Positions 1 to 6,840 of a stretch of DNA of 8,747 bases are shown here, one piece after another. The notes beneath the pieces are model-generated. The model worked only from the letters and a program-made list of their open reading frames with translations, made no database searches and was not told the DNA's origin. The DNA comes from Bacteroidales bacterium. GTDB taxonomy: Bacteria > Bacteroidota > Bacteroidia > Bacteroidales > DYOH01. How positions within the stretch are numbered: position 1 is the first letter of the stretch; every line of letters begins with the position of its first letter. The position numbers and the translations under genes were made by a program. The stretch spans positions 1 through 8,747 of the forward strand of contig DAOVUO010000080.1 of assembly GCA_030632545.1 (NCBI GenBank), given 5' to 3'.

Positions 1-46
1 AAACATAGTTACAAGAACATCTCATTCAGCATATCAGCTCCGACAG
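1..46 (+). repeat. Intergenic direct repeat, copy 1
   Basis: Bases 1-46 align without gaps to 8437-8482 in the same orientation, with 39 of 46 positions identical by manual alignment. The first 11 bases are identical and the core CATTCAGCA is shared. The copy may extend left beyond the window. Both copies are non-coding and bracket all the complete genes. A dispersed extragenic repeat family is the simplest reading; the scar of an inserted island is a less likely alternative. Confidence 0.6.
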
Positions 47-167
47 ATTCAATTAATTAAGCGAGCCGAAATTAGAACTGTATATAGCAATACAAAAGTT
101 TACAATTAAAAAAACGTAGTTTTTAGATCGTTTTACGCTAAACTTTAGCTACTCTTAGACTAATTAG

Positions 168-300
168 CCACAGCATTTATGCGGCGGTAAAAAAACAAAC
201 AACAGATTGCAGCTCATAGCTTTGAAGCAAAAACATATAATAGTTTTGGCTAAAGCCAATTGATTTACCGCATTTGTTTGCACGGCATAAATGCCGTGCC
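168..300. repeat. Composite inverted repeat, possibly a small non-autonomous element
   Basis: The left end carries GCATTTATGC (173-182) followed by GCGGTAAA (184-191). The right end carries TTTACCGC (264-271) followed by GCATAAATGC (285-294). The same two blocks therefore appear in mirrored order on opposite strands, around a central stretch of about 70 bases with no coding potential. The centre also holds a small hairpin, TTGGC-TAAA-GCCAA (246-259). It could be a MITE-like or REP-like element, or a structured 3' region of the transporter transcript. No target-site duplication was identified. Confidence 0.4.
280..299. repeat. 9-bp hairpin downstream of the transporter gene
   Basis: GCACGGCAT and ATGCCGTGC form a perfect 9-bp stem around the two bases AA. 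It begins 32 bases past the transporter stop codon on the minus strand. It is strikingly GC-rich for this AT-rich context. No U-tract follows on the minus strand (the next bases are AAACAAATG), so a classical intrinsic terminator is not supported. A REP-like palindrome or a 3'-end stabilising hairpin fits better. Confidence 0.55.
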
Positions 301-331
301 TAATGATTAACGAATGCAACATAAACCCAGC

Positions 332-3300
332 TTATTTTTGCCTTGATTGTATAAATCGTTTCAACCAATTAGATTCAATAACTTTTCGTAAAGTATTATT
401 AATTAAGGTTAAATACAAAAACAAAGAGGCTAACCAAACAAGACTATTATTAAATACAAAAGTTGATACAGAATAATCGCCTAATCGTTTAGTTGACGCA
501 TAAAAATGGGCTCTACCATAATTTGAATAAGGTGCTGTAAATACTGGATCTTTTCGCTGCAATAATTCTCCCTCATGCTCTAATATTTTTGTTAGTTCGC
601 TATTAGCAAGCACAATATTTTCAATATTCTCATTATGATTAGCAAGTTTAAACGCCACTACTTGCTCAGCTCCCCCAAATTTCTCAACCAAAGACTTATA
701 AATAGAATCTTTCTCAAATATCGCTTTTGATTGTACTTTTTTCAAATATCGCTTAAATTTATTCAAATACTCACGCAAATTCTCAGCAGTTTTCATATCA
801 AAATCTTGCGTATTTAATTTATCAACATATTTGCATGTGGGTGCATTCGCAAAATTCACAAGCTTTTGAAGTTCCACTTTAAGTAAATTAAAATTCTTCT
901 CATAAATCAAACTATCAATTTTACCACTTAGCCCCTTTTCTTGCTGTGTGATAATAGATTCTAATTTAGGAATAACAAAACCTGTTCTAAAACTGTAATT
1001 ACTGATACGCTCTTCTACATCAAAAAAGTAACGTTCGTAATTATTGTTTTTAAACTGGGTTACAGCCAATGCCTCATAAGCCCACCTCGATGTCATTAAG
1101 TCGCCAACAAGTGGCACAAAATACTGGCTGGTTAGGCTAGCGTGCAATTTATTAAAATTAACAACTGTACCACTCAATAATATTTGTGGAACAAGAATAA
1201 AAGGAATTAAAATATATATAGTAACAACAGAATTTAGTGCTGATGAAATATTTAGCCCCACCATATTAGAGAATGCTGCGGTTGTGAACAATATAAAGAA
1301 ATACTCCCAATTAAGTCCCTGTATTTCAAGCATCCAATTTCCAACTAATACAAAACTAAAACTCTGAAAAGCTGACAGGGCAAACAAATAAACAATTTTA
1401 GAATTAATAAATGCAATTCTACTCAAATTTAAAAATGATTCTCTTTGTAAAATTCGGCGTTCTTTAATTATTTCCTCTGCACTTACTGATAAACCAATAA
1501 ATAGCGAAACTAATACTGCCATAAAAAGATAAGCAGGCATATTTTCGTTAGCACTAAATAAATATTTGGAAGGATCGTCAACAGTTCCTTTTAAATATTT
1601 AGTAAAATAGGCTAAAATAAAGGCTAAAATAGGTGCTTCGAGTAAATTAATTAGAATATATTGCCTATTAGTTAACTTGGAAATTAAATTCCTAATACTA
1701 AATATCTTAAATTGCTTTATTACACCAGGAATTTTAAACGAATTTGGCGGTAGTGCTTCCTCTGTCTCTTTACGCTCTAATTTTGATTCTAGTTTCTGCC
1801 GATACATTTGATACCAATCCTCAGGCGAAATTTTACGCTGACGAGTAAACTTTCCATACTCATTAACAATTTTAGATTCCACAATCTCTAAAACTAACTC
1901 AGGATTTACATTTCCGCATGAGTCACACTCTGCCTCATCTGGTTTCAGGTGATTAGCTTGTGTTTTAAAATAAACCAATGCATCCAATGGGTTTCCTTGG
2001 TAAATAGGCCGTCCGCCTTTATCCAATATAAGCATTTTATCAAAAAGCTTATAAATACCCGACGACGGTTGATGTATATTTACGATAACTAATTTTCCTT
2101 TAATTGCTAGCTCTTTTAATAAAAACATTGCAATTTCGGAATCTGTTGAAGATAATCCAGATGTAGGCTCATCAACAAAAAGAACTAGAGGCTCGCGGAT
2201 TAATTCTAATGCTATATTTAAACGTTTTCGCTGACCACCACTAATAAATTTATTAAGTGAATCGCCTACTTTTAACCCTTTGATTTCTAATAAATCTAAA
2301 TCGCCAAGTGTATCGTCAACTGCCTCTAAAATTTGTTCTTCGGTATAATTATTAAAGCACAGTTTGGTGTTATAATAAAGATTTTCAAAAACAGTAAGTT
2401 CTTCAATTAATAAATCATCCTGAGGAACAAAACCTATAACACCTTCAAGTTTATCATTATCTTCGTATAAATCAAGACTGTTTATAGTAACGTTTCCTTT
2501 TTGTGGACGAATATTTCCATTAAGAATATTTAATAAAGTGGACTTCCCTACTCCACTTCCACCCATTATACCAATTAATTGGCCAGACTCCGCTGAAAAA
2601 TTAAAGGTATGAAGTCCATTTTCACTGTTTGGAAATTTGAATTCAACATCATGTGTATTAAAAACAAGATCGGCTATATTATCACCATGTCTAAATTTAG
2701 CTAATACATCACTTTGATAAATTGGATTAAAAAATGAGCTTTTAATTATACTTCCCGAATCAAAAACTTGTGTTCGTTTAGGCTTTAACAAATGACCATT
2801 TAAAAAAATCTCTTGCTCGCCAATATATTTGAGTATAAAGAGCGCAATACTCTGAAAATAAACCAAATACAACTCCTTATCAATACCTTCTCTTTGGAAA
2901 TGCTTAATACTTATTTTTTCCTTGCTTAGCTCTTTAAAATCTTTATCACTTACAGAATTAACTATTAGAGTATTTTCGTTAGATTTTAAAAAATCCATAT
3001 CACCATAAACTAGTGCTTTTGCTAATTTATACTCCTCAATACTTATATTAAAAACATCAGCAACTGTAGAAATGAATTCCATTTCCTTATCCGACGCTTC
3101 ATGATCTTCCATTACAAACTCAAGAAGGTAAAATAACACGAAAAATTTTTCCTTTTGCTCTAAAGTTTCATTTATATCATGACAAATCATTAGAACTTTT
3201 ACTGAGTTAGAAGATGTACGCTTTCTTATTTTATTGTCATCAGATTTCCTTTGCTTCGGCTTATGTTTTTCTATAAATTCGTCAAATAATATTATATAAT

Positions 3301-3439
3301 CTTCAACTTGTTTCTTATTTATATGACGACGTAAAAAATTTGCAACAATTGCTCTTGCTACAGACGATACACCGTTTATATTGACTGTTGCAACAATTGC
3401 AAAAAGTTGCATCAATGCTTTTAATATAGATTCGTTCAT
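332..3439 (-). CDS. TerB-like/ABCG-type ABC transporter (ATPase fused to permease)
   Basis: This is a 1035-residue half-transporter of the ABCG (White) arrangement, with the ATPase ahead of the permease. Residues 1-145 are helical and resemble the TerB-like domain that precedes such transporters in Bacteroidota. The ATPase follows: Walker A GGSGVGKST (293-301), Q-loop Q340, signature ISGGQ (399-403), Walker B ending in D423-E424, and switch histidine H456. All catalytic motifs are intact, so it should hydrolyse ATP. A linker has a Cys pair, C505-x-x-C508. Six membrane helices are predicted near 593-614, 634-653, 679-700, 713-733, 737-757 and 995-1015. The loop between the last two is about 235 residues, much longer than usual for ABCG proteins, and probably forms an extracytoplasmic domain. 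The start is ATG with no clear Shine-Dalgarno sequence. A terminator upstream separates it from the neighbouring operon. The substrate is unknown; lipid or hydrophobic export is only a family-level guess. Confidence 0.9.
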   Translation of the reverse strand: MNESILKALMQLFAIVATVNINGVSSVARAIVANFLRRHINKKQVEDYIILFDEFIEKHKPKQRKSDDNKIRKRTSSNSVKVLMICHDINETLEQKEKFFVLFYLLEFVMEDHEASDKEMEFISTVADVFNISIEEYKLAKALVYGDMDFLKSNENTLIVNSVSDKDFKELSKEKISIKHFQREGIDKELYLVYFQSIALFILKYIGEQEIFLNGHLLKPKRTQVFDSGSIIKSSFFNPIYQSDVLAKFRHGDNIADLVFNTHDVEFKFPNSENGLHTFNFSAESGQLIGIMGGSGVGKSTLLNILNGNIRPQKGNVTINSLDLYEDNDKLEGVIGFVPQDDLLIEELTVFENLYYNTKLCFNNYTEEQILEAVDDTLGDLDLLEIKGLKVGDSLNKFISGGQRKRLNIALELIREPLVLFVDEPTSGLSSTDSEIAMFLLKELAIKGKLVIVNIHQPSSGIYKLFDKMLILDKGGRPIYQGNPLDALVYFKTQANHLKPDEAECDSCGNVNPELVLEIVESKIVNEYGKFTRQRKISPEDWYQMYRQKLESKLERKETEEALPPNSFKIPGVIKQFKIFSIRNLISKLTNRQYILINLLEAPILAFILAYFTKYLKGTVDDPSKYLFSANENMPAYLFMAVLVSLFIGLSVSAEEIIKERRILQRESFLNLSRIAFINSKIVYLFALSAFQSFSFVLVGNWMLEIQGLNWEYFFILFTTAAFSNMVGLNISSALNSVVTIYILIPFILVPQILLSGTVVNFNKLHASLTSQYFVPLVGDLMTSRWAYEALAVTQFKNNNYERYFFDVEERISNYSFRTGFVIPKLESIITQQEKGLSGKIDSLIYEKNFNLLKVELQKLVNFANAPTCKYVDKLNTQDFDMKTAENLREYLNKFKRYLKKVQSKAIFEKDSIYKSLVEKFGGAEQVVAFKLANHNENIENIVLANSELTKILEHEGELLQRKDPVFTAPYSNYGRAHFYASTKRLGDYSVSTFVFNNSLVWLASLFLYLTLINNTLRKVIESNWLKRFIQSRQK

Positions 3440-3572
3440 CTAATTGGACTTTACTTAAAATTTGTGACTTAAGCGAATACCATACAAAATCTACGCCCTA
3501 GTAGTTATATATCATCACTAGCAGTTCATATTTTCATATTTTTACTCTAAGATACAAACTTTTTAGGCATAA

Positions 3573-3602
3573 AAAAAGCTATTCTAGCTAGAATAGCTTT
3601 TT
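3573..3602 (-). terminator. Intrinsic terminator of the LRR-SpoIIE-SiaB-SiaC operon
   Basis: Bases 3573-3602 form a perfect 30-bp palindrome (arms AAAAAGCTATTCTAG and its complement) starting 17 bases past the stop of the SiaC-like gene. On the minus strand the stem ends in a run of seven T residues (3571-3577 as A on the plus strand), the form expected of a rho-independent terminator. Because it is symmetrical it could in principle act on either strand. It marks the end of the signalling operon and suggests that the transporter gene further on has its own promoter. Confidence 0.75.
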
Positions 3603-3618
3603 AAATTCATTTCAACTT

Positions 3619-4005
3619 TTAAAAAAGAAGTAAATTTATATTTAATTTCGAAATTTTCATAAAATCTTCAACTTCTTCAACAATATCTAAATCATCTTCT
3701 TCGTAATACCAATTCACGGTAAGATCTTGCTTGCTCTCTTCAAAAGATCTAAGTATAAGAAGAATATCAACAATCCTTTTTGAAGAACTTGTATTATAGT
3801 ACGTAAGCTTAAAATTAAAAGTTAACTTATTATATTCTCCACTATTTGTATATTCCTCTAACCACTTAATCAAAGGGTTATAAAACTCGATTGTTTCTTC
3901 AAGATAAGATTCACCAGAAATTTCACACACTCCTGTATCTGCACTAAAATTTACTGTTGGGATAAAAAAGTCATCTTTAAACCCCTTTATATCAATATTT
4001 TCCAT
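3619..4005 (-). CDS. SiaC-like regulatory phosphoprotein (DUF1987 family)
   Basis: This small acidic protein of 128 residues matches the SiaC/DUF1987 family in size and in its central motif YYNTSSSKR (residues 69-77 from the ATG). In Pseudomonas aeruginosa SiaC, a threonine in the equivalent segment is phosphorylated by SiaB and dephosphorylated by SiaA, and unphosphorylated SiaC binds the cyclase SiaD. By analogy T72 is the predicted phosphoacceptor. The frame can be extended to a TTG at 4011 (130 residues), but the ATG at 4005 is preferred. It overlaps the kinase gene by 14 bases, which suggests translational coupling. It is cytoplasmic, with no signal peptide or membrane segment, and is the last gene before the terminator. 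Its output partner here is unknown because no GGDEF gene is in the window. Confidence 0.85.
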   Translation of the reverse strand: MENIDIKGFKDDFFIPTVNFSADTGVCEISGESYLEETIEFYNPLIKWLEEYTNSGEYNKLTFNFKLTYYNTSSSKRIVDILLILRSFEESKQDLTVNWYYEEDDLDIVEEVEDFMKISKLNINLLLF

Positions 4006-4570
4006 CTTCAAAACTTTTGCTAATGTTTACACCAATAACTAAAAAAGACATGTGATCATCGAAAGCTTCAACGTGAACTTGTAAAGGATGATCGGAAAGC
4101 AACACTGCCTGAACCAACCCTATATTTGCTCCACCACTTTCGCCATCTGGAAGTAAAAGTTGCTCTCGCTTAAATTTTCTTAAATCATCTTTCTCCAATG
4201 AATTTATACGAGAACTCTTGTCTAAAAATTTTCTTAAATCATTGTTTTTAATATAATTACCTGCAATGAATTCATAAGCACTGCCTAAATCCTTTACTAA
4301 AATAATGCCTGCACCCTGCATTTCTTTATCAAATGCTAGCTGTTTCTCGGCAGAATATAACGCAATATTTTGCGCTAATTCAACGAAAATTTTAAAAAGC
4401 TTTTTAGCTATTATGGGCTTATCGTGAAGTAAACTTTTCACATTATTTCCGAGTAAATTTAAAACCTTCTTATCAAGCGGTCCTCTATATGAAATTAATA
4501 TATTTTCACTCAAAATTTTGTATAACTCAAAAAGCTTGTATAATTCACTTTTTAAATGTTCTTGCTCCAT
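3992..4570 (-). CDS. SiaB-like protein kinase (DUF6272 family)
   Basis: This 192-residue cytoplasmic protein belongs by pattern to the SiaB family, which has a GHKL/histidine-kinase-like ATP fold but phosphorylates a partner protein. The visible ATP-site signatures are an N-box-like segment VELAQNIALYS (63-73, with E64 and N68) and a glycine-rich segment GESGGANIGL (143-152). In the Pseudomonas Sia system this kinase phosphorylates SiaC and opposes the SpoIIE-type phosphatase SiaA. Both partners are encoded here on either side: the start overlaps the phosphatase gene by 19 bases, and the stop lies 14 bases inside the SiaC-like gene. The start is ATG. An anti-sigma-factor-type GHKL kinase is the alternative, but the adjacent DUF1987 gene makes SiaB more likely. 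Confidence 0.82.
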   Translation of the reverse strand: MEQEHLKSELYKLFELYKILSENILISYRGPLDKKVLNLLGNNVKSLLHDKPIIAKKLFKIFVELAQNIALYSAEKQLAFDKEMQGAGIILVKDLGSAYEFIAGNYIKNNDLRKFLDKSSRINSLEKDDLRKFKREQLLLPDGESGGANIGLVQAVLLSDHPLQVHVEAFDDHMSFLVIGVNISKSFEDGKY

Positions 4571-6819
4571 TCAGTATTTAGTTTTACAGAAATCAAAGTT
4601 ATGTCATCTCTTTGCTCTGTTTCGTTGATTAATGCAAATATAGTATTTTCAATTTCATTTTTCTGCATTTCTGCATTCAAATGTCCAATTTTTTTCACCA
4701 ATTGTAAAAAATTATTTGTCCCAAAACGATTATTTCCATTTCCTCGTAAATCAATTAAACCGTCCGAGTACAAATATATTCTCGTTTCGAAAGTTATATA
4801 AAAAAATTGATTTTTAAAAGTTTCATCTAAATAATAATAATCTTTCCCACCAATTCCTTTCTTATCACCTTTTATCATTTCAAGCTTTTTGTCAGCCAAA
4901 TTAAATAACAGCATTGGTCTATTTGCCCCACTAAAAACGACTTTAAACTTATCGCCTAAATCTTCAACATATATAAGTGCAATTTCAAGGCCATCTTCTG
5001 TATCACTTTTATTTGTAGCCAATAATTCTGTAATTTCATTATCAAGCTGTGTTAATGCTTTTGCTGGATCTATCTTTTCTTGCTGTGCAAAAATTTTATC
5101 TAATTTTTCGTAACTTAACAAGCTCATAAATGCACCAGGAACACCATGTCCAGTACAATCTGCCGCAGCAAATACATACTTATTTTCTGATATACTTTTG
5201 TAATAATAAAAATCGCCTGAAACTATATCTTTTGGCATAAATACTGAAAAAATATCAAAACGCGGTGCAATTCTATCCATAGGAAAAAGAATGGCATTTT
5301 GGATTTTCTTTGCATATCTAATACTGTCAGTAATCTTACTATTTTGTATTTCCAGACGGTTAGCTTGAACTTCTATTTCGTGCTGAGCATTTTTTAACTC
5401 TGTAACATTAGAAATTATAACAATAAAACTATTTAAACTTGAATCAGTATCATTGTACGAGTTAACTGGCGTTGCAACTACTCTCAGCCATTTTTCAGCA
5501 CCATTCAATAATTGAAATGACGTTGTAAACTCAGTTAAAGAATTATTACTAAAAGCCTCTGATAGATATTGATTTTCAAAAAATTCGAGGAAATTTGAAG
5601 ATATTATTTTTTTAAACTCATTATCTGAATATCCAAGCATTCTGACAAAACCTTGATTATACCAAATAATTTCACCCAAAGTATTGCAGATAACAATTCC
5701 ATTTTGCGTCTGACTAACTGCAACATTTAGTCGTTCAAGCTCTTTATTGGCTGCTAAAAGTTGCTTATTAAGTTTTTTGCGCTGCTTATTTACATTAATA
5801 ATAATAAACAAAACTAAGACTAAAAAAAACAGAAAAATAACAATAAAAATAATTAATCTATTTCTGTTTTTAAGTTTCTCCTGTTGTAATGACAGTAAAC
5901 TTTGTTTTATTTCTAGCTCACTTTGTGCTTCTATTAAAACTAATTGTTGTTTTGCGAGTTCGGCTTCCTTCTCAAATAACCTTAAACTATCTTCTCTGGT
6001 TATCACATTCAGTCTTTGTATCTCCAACAAATACTTTTGCTCAGACAAATACTTTTGCTGACCATCTATAGTAGAAGTATCCCTATATCTCGTTCTGATT
6101 TGAATAGAATCATAGGACTTTGAATAGATATTTTTTGCACGTAATTGAGCTATTTTAATAATATCTTTTGCAACCTTATTGGCTGTATAATATTCTGACT
6201 TAGCTTTTGATTCCCAAGCATTAACACGCCTTCGCATTTCATATTCTTTTGCATCTAATCCAAGTGCTTTTCTTGCAGCCGGACTCAAACTATCTAGCTC
6301 GTCCTGAATTCTAGCTATTGTATTTTCCTGCGCTTTTACTTTTTTCATCAACAAATTATCGTAAACTGCCTTGGAAATAAAATAACTTTCGTCGTAAACA
6401 AAACGTGTCGATTTTTCTGAAAAATATATACGTGCCATTGCTGTGTCTAAATCACTTAAATCTAAACCAAATGGAGCTTTTTCAAAATTCAAAAAAATTT
6501 CCTGATAAAATGTCTGACGACTATATATTGAGCCTATTTTTGTATCAATTTCAAGATTTTTAGGAACATAACCATATTTAGTTAAACGCAGTAAATACAG
6601 CCCATTAAATGGTACTGAAATCTCAAAATAACCTGTAGCTGTACTGTATGTGCTATCTTTTAATAAACTATTTTGAATAAGCTGAATTTTAACACCTTCA
6701 GATAGCTTTTTATTCTCAAAAAGTTTACCACTAACTAATAAGTTTTGAGCCAAAGAGCTATAAGCTAAAACCATAATAGCAACCAAAATTAAATACTTAT
6801 TTACTTTCTGAATAATCAA
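4552..6819 (-). CDS. Membrane-bound PAS-SpoIIE (PP2C-type) phosphatase, SiaA-like role
   Basis: This is a 755-residue sensor phosphatase. In order it has a signal peptide (about 1-25, ending SSLAQ), a beta-rich carboxypeptidase-regulatory-like domain (27-110), a helical and coiled-coil stretch (155-318), one membrane helix (322-343), a PAS domain (360-478), a short coiled coil, and a C-terminal SpoIIE/PP2C domain (about 500-748). Metal-binding aspartates are visible in SGDFYYY (D536), AADCTGHGVPGAFM (D554), YSDGLID (D686) and QRDDITLI (D739), so it should be active as a Ser/Thr phosphatase. The likely substrate is the SiaC-like protein two genes downstream. The start is unusual: no ATG lies between the in-frame stop at 6832-6834 and the signal peptide, so TTG at 6819 is the best candidate. 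An ATG at residue 16 would destroy the basic end of the signal. The gap to the LRR gene is 21 bp. The stimulus is unknown. Confidence 0.9.
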   Translation of the reverse strand: MIIQKVNKYLILVAIMVLAYSSLAQNLLVSGKLFENKKLSEGVKIQLIQNSLLKDSTYSTATGYFEISVPFNGLYLLRLTKYGYVPKNLEIDTKIGSIYSRQTFYQEIFLNFEKAPFGLDLSDLDTAMARIYFSEKSTRFVYDESYFISKAVYDNLLMKKVKAQENTIARIQDELDSLSPAARKALGLDAKEYEMRRRVNAWESKAKSEYYTANKVAKDIIKIAQLRAKNIYSKSYDSIQIRTRYRDTSTIDGQQKYLSEQKYLLEIQRLNVITREDSLRLFEKEAELAKQQLVLIEAQSELEIKQSLLSLQQEKLKNRNRLIIFIVIFLFFLVLVLFIIINVNKQRKKLNKQLLAANKELERLNVAVSQTQNGIVICNTLGEIIWYNQGFVRMLGYSDNEFKKIISSNFLEFFENQYLSEAFSNNSLTEFTTSFQLLNGAEKWLRVVATPVNSYNDTDSSLNSFIVIISNVTELKNAQHEIEVQANRLEIQNSKITDSIRYAKKIQNAILFPMDRIAPRFDIFSVFMPKDIVSGDFYYYKSISENKYVFAAADCTGHGVPGAFMSLLSYEKLDKIFAQQEKIDPAKALTQLDNEITELLATNKSDTEDGLEIALIYVEDLGDKFKVVFSGANRPMLLFNLADKKLEMIKGDKKGIGGKDYYYLDETFKNQFFYITFETRIYLYSDGLIDLRGNGNNRFGTNNFLQLVKKIGHLNAEMQKNEIENTIFALINETEQRDDITLISVKLNTEWSKNI
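6027..6059. repeat. 18-bp in-frame tandem duplication within the phosphatase gene
   Basis: The 15-base unit ACAAATACTTTTGCT occurs at 6027-6041 and again at 6045-6059, a period of 18 bases. On the minus strand it encodes two consecutive copies of a six-residue unit (QKYLSE then QKYLLE, residues 255-266) in the pre-membrane helical region. Two copies differing at the unit's edge suggest slippage duplication that kept the frame. Confidence 0.7.
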
Positions 6820-6840
6820 ATTTGTATTTTTTTATGGTGT

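Larger units (their letters stand above)
1..331. other. Gene-free left flank
   Basis: No credible coding region is seen on either strand. The stretch holds one copy of a direct repeat at its left edge, an imperfect long-range inverted repeat (168-300) and a strong short hairpin close to the end of the transporter gene. The remainder is AT-rich sequence with no recognisable RNA gene. A 61-codon plus-strand reading frame starting at 291 runs mostly antisense to the transporter gene and has no family resemblance, so it is not called. Confidence 0.7.

Noticed and set aside
291..476. 61-codon plus-strand reading frame starting inside the hairpin downstream of the transporter
   Set aside because: Most of it is antisense to the transporter's C-terminus, it matches no family I recognise, and its start lies inside a palindrome.
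3484..3521. Promoter-like TAGATTTTG and a CTAGT...ACTAG inverted repeat ahead of the transporter gene
   Set aside because: The -7 match needs an extra base, no -33 element is well placed, and the inverted repeat has only 5-bp arms, so neither is better than chance in this AT-rich spacer.
4003..4011. TTG start at 4011 for the SiaC-like gene
   Set aside because: An ATG two codons later (4005) gives the same protein less two residues and is the more likely start.
4556..6071. Several plus-strand reading frames (4556-4801, 4889-5113, 5747-6061, 5889-6071)
   Set aside because: All are antisense to the phosphatase gene, whose domains are continuous and convincing. Their compositions look like complement artefacts.
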